From contig NZ_JAAZWE010000009.1 of NCBI RefSeq assembly GCF_013185185.1, positions 56,600 through 120,599 on the forward strand: a stretch of 64,000 nucleotides of DNA, read 5' to 3'. Shown piece by piece: positions 34,283 through 42,677 of this stretch. Source of the DNA: Saccharibacillus endophyticus. Lineage in GTDB: Bacteria > Bacillota > Bacilli > Paenibacillales > Paenibacillaceae. Position 1 is the first letter of the stretch; every line of letters begins with the position of its first letter. The position numbers were made by a program, and so were the translations under genes. Below the pieces are notes generated by a model. The model did not search any database, was not told where the DNA came from, and saw only the letters and a program-made list of their open reading frames with translations.

Positions 34283-36730
34283 TTAACGTTGAGCGCGGCG
34301 CTCTTTGCGGGAAGCTTTTTTATCCGGCGTCGGGCTGTTCGTGCTGATCTTCTTCTCGTCGATAACCGCTTCGCGCTGCTGGTTGGATTCGACGCGTGCT
34401 TTCATGATATACGTCGCAACCTCTTCCTGAATGCTGGCGATCATCTGGTTGAACATTTCATAACCTTCGAATTGGTACTCGCGCAGAGGGTCCGTACCGC
34501 CGTAAGCGCGCAGGTGGATACCTTGACGCAGTTGATCCATCGCATCGATGTGGTCCATCCATTTGCGGTCAACCGCGCGCAGCGCGATAACTTTCTCGAA
34601 TTCGCGAACCATGGCTTCGCCAAGCGAAGCTTCGCGCTCGTCGTAACGCTGTTGAACTTTATCGTACAGATATTCCGTGATTTCGGAAGCTTCTTTGCCC
34701 CACAGTTCGTCGCGGGTGATCTCGCCTTCTTCAAGCAGCTTGGCGTTAATGTAGTCCGCCACTTCTTGAAGCTCCCAGTTTTCCGGGATATCGTCGCCCG
34801 TATGCGCTTCGACGATCCGTTCGATGGTGCCGCGGATCATATCGAGCACGATCTGCTTCACGTTGTCGGCTTCAAGCAGCTCCATACGCTGTTTGTAGAT
34901 GACGCCGCGCTGTTGGTTCATCACGTCATCGTATTGGAGAACAACTTTGCGCGTATCGAAGTTGTTGCCTTCGACGCGCTTTTGCGCCGATTCGACGGCA
35001 CGCGTGATCATGCGGCTTTCGATCGGTTGGTCTTCTTCGAAGCCCAGACGCTCCATCATGTTCAGCACGTTGTCCGCGCCGAAACGCTTCATCAACTCGT
35101 CGCCGAGCGACAGGTAAAACTGCGTGGAACCCGGATCGCCTTGACGTCCGGCACGGCCGCGCAGCTGGTTATCGATCCGGCGCGATTCGTGACGCTCGGT
35201 ACCGATGATATGCAGGCCGCCGACGTCATGCACGCCTTCGCCCAATACGATGTCGGTACCGCGTCCCGCCATGTTGGTCGCGATCGTGACGGAACCGGCT
35301 TGCCCGGCGCTCGAAATGATCTCGGCTTCTTCGGCGTGATACTTGGCGTTCAACACCTGGTGACGAATGCCTTTTTTCTTGAGCATTTCCGACAGCACTT
35401 CGGAGTTCTCGATCGATACCGTACCGACCAGGATCGGTTGGTTTTTGGCATGACGTTCTTCGATCTCGGCCACGACGGCGCGGAATTTGCTGGCTACGCT
35501 CTTATACACAACGTCCGGCGCATCGATGCGTTGGTTCGGACGGTTTGTCGGAACTTGAAGAACTTCAAGTCCGTAGATCTTTTTGAATTCTTCTTCCTCC
35601 GTCTTTGCCGTACCGGTCATGCCGGCCAGCTTGCGGTACATGCGGAAGTAGTTTTGGAACGTGATCGTCGCAAGCGTCATGCTTTCGTTTTGAACCGTGA
35701 TGCCTTCCTTCGCTTCGATCGCTTGGTGCAGACCGTCGCTGTAGCGGCGTCCCGCCATCAGGCGGCCCGTGAATTCGTCGACGATGACGACTTCGTCTTC
35801 AACGACCACATAGTCGACGTCGCGGCGCATGATGACGTTGGCTTTCAGCGCTTGAACGATGTGGTGATTGAGCATGACATGCTTCTGGTCGTACAGGTTG
35901 TCGATGCCGAAATCGCGTTCCGCTTTCGCGGCGCCTTTATCGGACAGCGATACGGATTTGACCTTGATATCGACCGTGTAATCCTCTTCCGCCTGCAGAC
36001 GCTTCACGAAGCGGTCCGCGAGGAAATACAGTTCCGTCGATTTTTGCGCTTGCCCGGAGATGATCAGCGGCGTACGCGCTTCGTCGACGAGAATGGAGTC
36101 TACTTCGTCGATGATGCAGAAATAGAGCGGACGTTGAACCATCTGCTCTTTGTACAACACCATGTTGTCGCGCAGATAGTCGAAGCCGTACTCGTTGTTC
36201 GTTCCGTACGTGATGTCGCAGCCGTAAGCTTCTTGCTTTTGCGCATGCTCCATGCCGCTCAGGTTCAGACCTACGGTCATCCCCAGGAAGTTATAGACTT
36301 GAGCCATCTCTTCGCTGTCGCGCTGAGCCAGGTAATCGTTGACGGTAACGACGTGCACGCCTTGGCCCGCGAGTGCATTCAAATAAACCGGAAGGGTTCC
36401 GACCAGCGTCTTGCCTTCGCCGGTTTTCATTTCCGCGATTCGGCCGTTATGCAGAGCGATGCCGCCGACCAACTGAACGTCGTAATGGCGTTTGCCGAGC
36501 GTTCGCTTGGACGCTTCGCGCGTCGTTGCGAAAGCTTCCGGCAACAGGCTGTCAATCGATTCTCCCTTGGCTAAACGCTCGCGGAATTCGACCGTTTTAT
36601 TTTTAAGCTGCTCGTCCGTGAGTTTTTCGAAATCGGGTTCCATTTTATTGATGATGTCGACGGTACGCATGAACTTTTTGACGTCACGTTCGTTCATATC
36701 CCCGAAGATTTTTTTGACAAGTCCTAACAT
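34283..36730 (-). CDS. secA: Preprotein translocase ATPase SecA, lacking the C-terminal zinc motif
   Basis: This is the motor of the Sec pathway. The 815-residue protein has Walker A MKTGEGKT, Walker B IIDEVDS with DEARTPLI, and motif VI GRAGRQGDPG, plus the preprotein cross-linking and helical scaffold domains. The start is ATG 36730, preceded by AAAGGGGC; a longer reading has no site. The C-terminus ends in a Lys/Arg-rich tail (KKASRKERRAQR) with no CxC...CH zinc-finger, unlike many SecA proteins, which use it to bind SecB or lipids. Confidence 0.98.
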   Translation of the reverse strand: MLGLVKKIFGDMNERDVKKFMRTVDIINKMEPDFEKLTDEQLKNKTVEFRERLAKGESIDSLLPEAFATTREASKRTLGKRHYDVQLVGGIALHNGRIAEMKTGEGKTLVGTLPVYLNALAGQGVHVVTVNDYLAQRDSEEMAQVYNFLGMTVGLNLSGMEHAQKQEAYGCDITYGTNNEYGFDYLRDNMVLYKEQMVQRPLYFCIIDEVDSILVDEARTPLIISGQAQKSTELYFLADRFVKRLQAEEDYTVDIKVKSVSLSDKGAAKAERDFGIDNLYDQKHVMLNHHIVQALKANVIMRRDVDYVVVEDEVVIVDEFTGRLMAGRRYSDGLHQAIEAKEGITVQNESMTLATITFQNYFRMYRKLAGMTGTAKTEEEEFKKIYGLEVLQVPTNRPNQRIDAPDVVYKSVASKFRAVVAEIEERHAKNQPILVGTVSIENSEVLSEMLKKKGIRHQVLNAKYHAEEAEIISSAGQAGSVTIATNMAGRGTDIVLGEGVHDVGGLHIIGTERHESRRIDNQLRGRAGRQGDPGSTQFYLSLGDELMKRFGADNVLNMMERLGFEEDQPIESRMITRAVESAQKRVEGNNFDTRKVVLQYDDVMNQQRGVIYKQRMELLEADNVKQIVLDMIRGTIERIVEAHTGDDIPENWELQEVADYINAKLLEEGEITRDELWGKEASEITEYLYDKVQQRYDEREASLGEAMVREFEKVIALRAVDRKWMDHIDAMDQLRQGIHLRAYGGTDPLREYQFEGYEMFNQMIASIQEEVATYIMKARVESNQQREAVIDEKKISTNSPTPDKKASRKERRAQR

Positions 36731-36768
36731 GTTGTGCCCCTTTCGTGCAAAACGGATGGTTTGCCTAA

Positions 36769-36797
36769 ATTGTACCAGCTTGAGCGGACACGGGCAA
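36769..36797 (-). promoter_or_regulatory. secA promoter
   Basis: On the minus strand TTGCCC (36792-36797) and TACAAT (36769-36774) are separated by 17 bases, placing transcription start about 30 bases before the secA ATG. Confidence 0.65.
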
Positions 36798-36856
36798 CCG
36801 CGTAAGAGCCCGCCCAGCAAGGATCCGTAAAACTTCTCAACATATTATATACGCAG

Positions 36857-36891
36857 AAAGAGCCTTATCCGGTGCGGATAAGACTCTTTTT
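36857..36891. terminator. Terminator after hpf
   Basis: AAAGAGCCTTATCCG and CGGATAAGACTCTTT pair over 15 bases with one G-T and a GTG loop, with T runs on both sides. It separates hpf from the secA promoter. Confidence 0.85.
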
Positions 36892-36927
36892 CTTCAAAAT
36901 TCATGATTTTTTTGTGAAAGCGAGTCC

Positions 36928-37488
36928 TTATTCCTGCTCGATCAGGCCGTATTTGCCGTCGTTGCGACGATATACGACGTTAACCGTTTCGGATTCGATG
37001 TTCGAAAATACGAAGAAGTTGTGGCCGATCATGTTCATTTGCAGGATCGCTTCTTCGACGTCCATCGGTTTCAGCAGGAAACGCTTGTTGCGCACGACTT
37101 GGAGTTCGTCCTCTTCCTCATCCGTGGATGGAGAAACGGAAGCATTGGCGCCTTCGTCCACGAAAAGTCCCTTAAGGCTTTCGTCTTGACGGAATCTGCG
37201 GTTCATTTTGGTTTTGTGCTTACGAATTTGGCGCTCCAGCTTCGAAAGTACCGAGTCGATCGACGTATACATATCGTCGCTCCGATCTTCCGCGCGAAGG
37301 AACACGCCTCCCGGAAGAGGGATCGTCACCTCGACCTTGTGAATACCTCGAGTCACGCTCAGCGTGACGTTACCCTCCGTAGCCGGGGGAATATCGAAAT
37401 ACTTTTCAAGTCGGCTGAGTCTCTTGTCGATATAATCTTTCAGAGCGTCAGTAACCTCAATGTGTTGTCCTCGAATCGCAAAATCCAT
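36928..37488 (-). CDS. hpf: Ribosome hibernation promoting factor, long form
   Basis: The protein dimerises 70S ribosomes into inactive 100S particles in stationary phase. The 186-residue long form has an N-terminal S30AE domain (IRGQHIEVTDALKDYIDKRL, basic helix RKHKTKMNRRFRQD) and a C-terminal dimerisation domain (VRNKRFLLKPMDVEEAILQMNMIGHNFFVFSN). GGAGGAG lies seven bases before the ATG. It is monocistronic, with its own promoter and terminator. Confidence 0.97.
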   Translation of the reverse strand: MDFAIRGQHIEVTDALKDYIDKRLSRLEKYFDIPPATEGNVTLSVTRGIHKVEVTIPLPGGVFLRAEDRSDDMYTSIDSVLSKLERQIRKHKTKMNRRFRQDESLKGLFVDEGANASVSPSTDEEEDELQVVRNKRFLLKPMDVEEAILQMNMIGHNFFVFSNIESETVNVVYRRNDGKYGLIEQE

Positions 37489-37511
37489 AGGGCACTCCTC
37501 CTTATGTCACC

Positions 37512-37540
37512 ATTATAACACAGCGTTAACGCCGAGTAAA
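37512..37540 (-). promoter_or_regulatory. hpf promoter with a palindrome in the spacer
   Basis: On the minus strand TTTACT (37535-37540) and TATAAT (37512-37517) have a 17-base spacer. The spacer holds the perfect palindrome GCGTTAACGC (37523-37532), and a second CGTTAAC copy lies just upstream, suggesting a regulator covers the promoter. Confidence 0.6.
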
Positions 37541-37840
37541 AACGGTGTTAACGTTTTGTGTAAAACGATTTTTCCGGGCGCGGATCGCCTGGCCGAAAAT
37601 CGTTGTTAGATTCAATTAACCGAAAAGGAAGAAGGGCAAACGCCTATTGTTAAATAACTGGCTTTCTTGAAGGGTCGATTACCCTCAAACGGTTCAAAAC
37701 AAGCTTCGGGCTTCTGATTGTTCGTCAGGCTCCGATACGAACGGAATCGATTCGCGAACTTTCTTTTCCGTCAGGCCGGGCGGCGATGACGATTCGTGCG
37801 TTCCGACTTCGGCACAGCGTTTTGAAGGTGTTCGATAAAG

Positions 37841-37883
37841 AAAAAACCTTGCTTTCGATCCGGAATCGGAATCCAAAGCAAGG
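37841..37883 (-). terminator. Terminator of the LPXTG protein gene
   Basis: On the minus strand CCTTGCTTT, a loop of about 19 bases and AAAGCAAGG are followed by TTTTTTC, beginning 19 bases past the stop. The rest of the 413-base gap to hpf holds one more stem, ACGATTTT/AAAATCGT (about 37564-37604), and no credible gene. Confidence 0.8.
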
Positions 37884-37901
37884 TCGGGAATTCATGAGGT
37901 T

Positions 37902-40900
37902 TTAACGATTTTTCATCGAAGCTCTGCGTCTGAGTACCAAACCGAACAAGATAAGTCCGATTCCGGCAAACAGATAAGGCAGTTTGCTTTCTTCGCCCGT
38001 CTGAGGCAGCATAGGAACGTCTTGCGGAACGTCGGCCTCGTTATTCGGCACTACCGTTCCCGGAACCACCGTTCCCGGCACGACGGGAGGCGTGCCTTGC
38101 GGAACGTCGCCGTCCGGCACGTAGAATTCCGGTTCGCCCGGAACGACGGGCGGAACGCCCTGCGGGATCGGATCGACCGGTACCGGCACTTCGGGATTTT
38201 CCGAAGGCGTCGCGGGCTGTTCCGGCGAAACCGGTTGAGCCGGCACTTCAGGCGGCCCCTGCGGCGTGTTTTCGTCCGGAACTTCGATTCCCGGTTCGGT
38301 CGGCTGAGGCTGCTGCGGCGTATTGTCCGTCGGCGGTACCGTCGGCGTAACAGGCTGAGTCGGCGGCTCGGTCGGTCCTTGCGGAATGTTTTCATCAGGC
38401 ACTTGCACGACAGGCGGCTCCGTCGGCGGCGGCGTTAGCGTACCCGGCTCTGTCGGTGGTGTCGTTGGCGTACCTGGCTCCGTCGGCGGTGTCGTTGGCG
38501 TACCCGGTTCCGTCGGCGGTGTCGTCGGCGTACCCGGCTCTGTCGGCGGCGTTGTCGGAACGTTCGGAAGCTTTTCGTTCTCAACAGTCGTTTTTACGCG
38601 TCCGTTGTTTTCCGCAAGCGTCTTGGTTCCGATCACGATCGTCGCCGGACCTTCGTCGCCGAGTTTATACCCTTCCGGCGCTTTCGTTTCCGTCAAAGTG
38701 TACGAACCGTACAGCAGGTTACCGAATACGATTTGTCCTTTTTCGTCCGTCGTACGGGTGATCGGGGCTCTGCGGCCTGCCGAATCCTGCAGAACGAATA
38801 CGGCTCCCGGAAGTTTGATTGCGGCGTCGGCCGCATCGGTTTTCGTCACTTCGAGCGCTCCCGTCACGCCGCCTCCCGTACCCGAACCGGAAGTGGTGCG
38901 CACGATGATTTCACGGGTGGAGTCGACGGTTCCTTTTTTCACGCCGTCTCCTTCGAAACGAACGCTGTTGGACAATTTTTCGCGGTCATTCGCGCGAATA
39001 ACGGTCTGGTACTCCAGCTCGTAAGCCGATTCGATCGGCTTCGCGAATTTCAATTCGAATTGTTCGCTGTCGCCGGACATGATATCCAGCGTGTAATCGA
39101 CATCGCGCTTCAGTTCTTCGCCCCGGGTCGATTTCCCGTCGGACGAAGAAACAAGGCGGTACAGACGGAACGTCTGATCGTCCAGGAACTGGCTGCCCGA
39201 ATGCGTATCGACGATTCGCGCATTTTCCACGTACGATTGACCTTGATTCAATTTGATCGTCCAAAGAATGCGGTCGGCCTGCTGCACGCCTTCTTTGGCC
39301 GCGTAGGTGCCGCCGCCGGGAATGTTCACGCTGGCGTCCCACGTGTTCACGGTTTGACCGTTACCGGTCAATACCGCTTGGTTGGTCACGTTCGTCCCTT
39401 CGATCACGCTGCCTTTGAGCGTCGTTTTGAACGTGATCCAATAAGCGGATTCGATGCCGTTCGGGAACGCGATCTTCAACTCGTTCCCGTTGTCTGCGTC
39501 AGGATAAGAAGCAGAGTAACGCGAAGGATCGACGGAAGCACCTTTGCGGGCTCCCAACCATGTTCCGGTCAGGTTCATGTCGTTGACTTCCAACGAACCT
39601 TCCACGTAACGCTGGCCTTGCGTCAAGCGATCGACGATCGCGGCATCGTCGACGCGTTTTTGATTGTAGTTGGCTTTGATCGTCCACGTGATTTCTTTGG
39701 TGGACGGATCGTAAACGCCGCTTTTCGCGCCGTTCGCCACCGTCAGGTCATCCGGCCAAAAACGGGCGCTGGACGTTTTGACGCGCGGTTTGCCTTCATG
39801 CGTAAAGTCGAGCTGCGAGCTGTTCAAAAAACTTTTTTCTTTTTGATTCTTTTTCCAATCCACTTCGTAACGCGTGTCGTACGTGATCACGTAACGCTGC
39901 GTAACGGCGTTGGTGAACTTGATTTCGAATCCGGAACGGATTCCGTTATCGGTCGTCAGCGTGTAATCGACATCGCGCACAAGCGCGGATCCGTTTTCCC
40001 GTTTGATGACCAGCGTGCTTTCCTGGAATTCAAGGCCGCCTTCCGGGAACGTGTCTTTCATCATCACATCGCGCATATCGAAACGGTCGGTGTTGATCGC
40101 GATCTGCCACGAAGTCACGCGTTTTTTGAAATCGGCGCCTTTATTCGTTTTCACGAATAGATTGCGCTCCAGTACCTGCGAAGCCGACGCTTTGATCCCG
40201 CCGCTCGTCACGGTGTTGGTGATCCGGTCTTTCGCGTATACCGCAATAGCGGCCTTGGTGCTGTACTTGATATTATGCTCCGCGTTCACATCCTGCAGGA
40301 ATTGAAGATTAAAGCCTCTCAGTCCGCCGGATTCCGGCACGATCTTCAGGGTATAATCCCGATCGCGAACAAGCAGTTCGGACCCTTTGTAGACTTGGAA
40401 CGTGTTTTCGATCAGGCTTTGCCCGCTCGTGAAGCGGTCTTCGAGAAGAGCTTGATCGGCGGGAATCAAAATGGCATCGCCGTAGTTATAGCGAATTTCC
40501 CAATCGATCGTCTGATTTTTGTCATCGTAAGCGGCGACCTTTTTGTCCATCTGCAAGCCGCGCTGAACGGTGACCGTAGCGGAAGCGGAAGCATCCTGAC
40601 GGCTTTGCGCGGACAATACGGCCGTGTTTTTGAACGACGTCGCCTTTCCGGCTTGAAGCTTGGTCGAATAGTCGACGCGGTAGGCTCCGGTCAGCTCGCC
40701 GGAACCGAAGTCAAGCTCTAGTTCGCCGGAAGCGGTATTGAGCGTGTAGCTTGCCGGATCGGCAGCCTCGCCTTTTTCGAACATTCCGTCCGCGGCTTTC
40801 GTCAATTTGGTTACCGTGATGGATTCCGCTTCGAGCGCAAGACCGTCGGGAATCGCGTCTTTCAATTTGACTCCGCGCAGCGTTTGTTCCGACGTATTGA

Positions 40901-41900
40901 GATCGACGGACCAACGAATGACGCCTGCGGCATTATCGGCGGTTCCTTTTTTGGAAAGGGTCAATCCCGCTTCCGGTTTGAGATATAGGACGAAAGCCTG
41001 TTCTCCGCTCGTGATCGGGAACGTCAGTTTGACCTGCGTGCTGTCTTGTACCACTTCGCGCGTCAATTCGGTACGAATCGTCAGCGTTCCGGCAACGTCG
41101 GAGTGCGATTCGATAAACTCGCTGAACGTGACCGTAACATGACCGTCGGTCGTGACCGAGAACGATCCGGCGGACTCCCCGCTGCCGTCTTCTCCGCTCA
41201 CGATCAACGGCGCATCGGAAATCGGCGTATAAATGCGGAACTGCGACGGAACATCGAATTCGAACACGGAACCTGCCGTGTACGGATGGCCGTTTTCGAG
41301 CGCCCACGCGTAGTTCAGGCTGATCGCGTTTTCTCCGTTAAAGAAACGATCCGGGTCGTCCGAAACGATCGGCTGTCCGGCATCGTCGGTCAACGTGACC
41401 GCGTTTAAAATGTTTTCCGATACAGGCACGGGTGCTTGGGCCGCCTGTTCGGTTTCCTCGGCGTCGGCTTTCTCTGCTGCTTCAAGGTCGGCTTCCGAAT
41501 CAACCGTTTCGGTTGCTTCGTCCGGCGAAGCCGACTCTTCCTGCGTTTGGACTTCGGTCGATTCGTCTGCCTGCTCTTGCGCCGGCTGCGTGTCTTCGGA
41601 AGCCGGAACCTCGTCAGACGAGCTTGGCGAAGGCACCGGATTTGCATTGCTTTCCGCATCGGCGTTTGTTACGGAAGGTTGGCCGGAATCGGCAGAAGCG
41701 GCTGAATCCGAGCTCGTAGACTCATTTTGGACGGGTGCATTATCGGACTGGGCTTGCGCGCCGTCCGACGATTGCCCACTAGACGCAGGCGTTGCTTCGG
41801 CCGCGTAAGTTGAAGCTATGAATCCCCCGAAAAAAGTATGTACCGTAAGCAAAATAGCCATGATAAGTATAAAGCCCTTACCCATTCTGTTGTTTCGCAC
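37902..41900 (-). CDS. LPXTG cell-wall-anchored adhesin with SpaA-type domain
   Basis: The 1332-residue surface protein has a start at GTG 41900 with GAGGGG eight bases upstream. Signal helix MGKGFILIMAILLTVHTFFGGF and ASTYA cleavage region are followed by an acidic Ser/Ala/Glu-rich stalk to about 150. An Ig-like adhesion-type domain (FFNGENAISLNYAWALENG) and about six repeats of a fold with KIVPESG/YTLDIMSG-type strands follow. A Cna_B/SpaA domain comes next (VTKTDAADAAIKLPGAVFVL...SYTLTETKAPEGYKLG), then Pro/Thr repeats, LPQTG near 1298-1302, a membrane helix and a basic tail. No sortase gene is in the window. It is likely an adhesin. Confidence 0.92.
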   Translation of the reverse strand: MRNNRMGKGFILIMAILLTVHTFFGGFIASTYAAEATPASSGQSSDGAQAQSDNAPVQNESTSSDSAASADSGQPSVTNADAESNANPVPSPSSSDEVPASEDTQPAQEQADESTEVQTQEESASPDEATETVDSEADLEAAEKADAEETEQAAQAPVPVSENILNAVTLTDDAGQPIVSDDPDRFFNGENAISLNYAWALENGHPYTAGSVFEFDVPSQFRIYTPISDAPLIVSGEDGSGESAGSFSVTTDGHVTVTFSEFIESHSDVAGTLTIRTELTREVVQDSTQVKLTFPITSGEQAFVLYLKPEAGLTLSKKGTADNAAGVIRWSVDLNTSEQTLRGVKLKDAIPDGLALEAESITVTKLTKAADGMFEKGEAADPASYTLNTASGELELDFGSGELTGAYRVDYSTKLQAGKATSFKNTAVLSAQSRQDASASATVTVQRGLQMDKKVAAYDDKNQTIDWEIRYNYGDAILIPADQALLEDRFTSGQSLIENTFQVYKGSELLVRDRDYTLKIVPESGGLRGFNLQFLQDVNAEHNIKYSTKAAIAVYAKDRITNTVTSGGIKASASQVLERNLFVKTNKGADFKKRVTSWQIAINTDRFDMRDVMMKDTFPEGGLEFQESTLVIKRENGSALVRDVDYTLTTDNGIRSGFEIKFTNAVTQRYVITYDTRYEVDWKKNQKEKSFLNSSQLDFTHEGKPRVKTSSARFWPDDLTVANGAKSGVYDPSTKEITWTIKANYNQKRVDDAAIVDRLTQGQRYVEGSLEVNDMNLTGTWLGARKGASVDPSRYSASYPDADNGNELKIAFPNGIESAYWITFKTTLKGSVIEGTNVTNQAVLTGNGQTVNTWDASVNIPGGGTYAAKEGVQQADRILWTIKLNQGQSYVENARIVDTHSGSQFLDDQTFRLYRLVSSSDGKSTRGEELKRDVDYTLDIMSGDSEQFELKFAKPIESAYELEYQTVIRANDREKLSNSVRFEGDGVKKGTVDSTREIIVRTTSGSGTGGGVTGALEVTKTDAADAAIKLPGAVFVLQDSAGRRAPITRTTDEKGQIVFGNLLYGSYTLTETKAPEGYKLGDEGPATIVIGTKTLAENNGRVKTTVENEKLPNVPTTPPTEPGTPTTPPTEPGTPTTPPTEPGTPTTPPTEPGTLTPPPTEPPVVQVPDENIPQGPTEPPTQPVTPTVPPTDNTPQQPQPTEPGIEVPDENTPQGPPEVPAQPVSPEQPATPSENPEVPVPVDPIPQGVPPVVPGEPEFYVPDGDVPQGTPPVVPGTVVPGTVVPNNEADVPQDVPMLPQTGEESKLPYLFAGIGLILFGLVLRRRASMKNR
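38441..38560. repeat. Four tandem 30-bp repeats encoding a Pro/Thr wall-spanning stretch
   Basis: Units start at 38441, 38471, 38501 and 38531 and encode TPTTPPTEPG-type decapeptides near the C-terminus of the LPXTG protein. They differ by only a few bases, so the copy number may vary between strains by slippage. Confidence 0.85.
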
Positions 41901-42126
41901 TAGATGTTCCCCTCTCCGAATCATTCCTCAAAAAGCATATCTTGCAGACTGTCCGTCGATACACTGGGCTAAAAGGCTCATAAAATACACTACTTTGTGC
42001 TTAAACGTTTCGAAAACGAATGAACCTTGTATTTAATATAATATATTACTTTATATGGTTATAAAGGGTATGAGACTATTGTTCATGTACTACTTATTCA
42101 GCTTGACATCCATCTTTTGCGCATAG

Positions 42127-42154
42127 AAAAAGACCTCACTCAGAGTGAGGTCTT
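42127..42154 (-). terminator. Terminator of the cold-shock gene
   Basis: On the minus strand AAGACCTCAC, a short loop and GTGAGGTCTT run into TTTTTC. It lies between csp and the LPXTG gene. The remaining 41901-42126 gap is AT-rich and should hold the LPXTG gene promoter, but no strong match was found. Confidence 0.8.
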
Positions 42155-42238
42155 CCGGCTGAGGCATGTGTAGTCTCCAACCATCATAAATCATTAAAGC
42201 TAATCATCTATGTAGGTCAGGTATACGGCTGCGACGGC

Positions 42239-42436
42239 TTACAGAGGAGTAACGTTGGAAGCTTGCGGTCCGCGAGCGCCTTCAACGATATCAAACTCAA
42301 CGGATTGTCCTTCTTCCAGCGTTTTGAATCCTTCGATTTGAATCGCCGAGAAGTGAACGAAAACGTCGCCGCCTTCTTCCGTTTCGATGAAACCGTAACC
42401 TTTTTCTGCGTTAAACCATTTTACTTTACCTTGCAT
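42239..42436 (-). CDS. Cold-shock protein (CspA family)
   Basis: The 65-residue single-stranded nucleic acid chaperone has the RNP1 motif KGYGFIE at 13-19 and RNP2 VFVHF at 26-30, and the N-terminal MQGKVKWFNAEKG is exact for the family. AAGGGA lies about 10 bases before the ATG. The leader is only about 45 bases, so the long cold-box leader of E. coli cspA is absent. It is monocistronic. Confidence 0.97.
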   Translation of the reverse strand: MQGKVKWFNAEKGYGFIETEEGGDVFVHFSAIQIEGFKTLEEGQSVEFDIVEGARGPQASNVTPL

Positions 42437-42486
42437 GCACGAACATTCCCTTCATTATCAGATAAAAATGTGTGGTCCACTACTCG

Positions 42487-42515
42487 AATATACCGCCGTT
42501 TTTCTTCGATGTCAA
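42487..42515 (-). promoter_or_regulatory. Strong sigma-A promoter of the cold-shock gene
   Basis: On the minus strand consensus TTGACA (42510-42515) and TATATT (42487-42492) are 17 bases apart. Confidence 0.8.
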
Positions 42516-42622
42516 TTGGAATATAAAATGATTACATTCAATTATATTCCAAAATAATAACGAAAAAATTCAGGAACGGAATTAAGAGATTATAGACCTA
42601 AATTACATTTAACCGACTTTTG

Positions 42623-42646
42623 AAAAACCGAAACAATAAATTTCGG
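42623..42646 (-). terminator. Terminator of the phosphonate operon
   Basis: On the minus strand CCGAAA, a 7-base loop and TTTCGG are followed by TTTTTC. It lies about 30 bases past the stop of the cytidylyltransferase-transaminase gene. The stem is short, so termination may be partial. Confidence 0.6.
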
Positions 42647-42677
42647 GCTTAAGGTTCAAGTGTTTTCGATGCTCTTT

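Noticed and set aside
34247..36574. 775-codon open frame on the plus strand
   Set aside because: It is exactly antisense to secA, has no ribosome site or recognisable domain, and reflects the GC-skewed codon use of secA.
37694..37876. 60-codon minus-strand frame between hpf and the LPXTG gene
   Set aside because: No ribosome site, overlaps the LPXTG gene terminator and lacks any recognisable feature.
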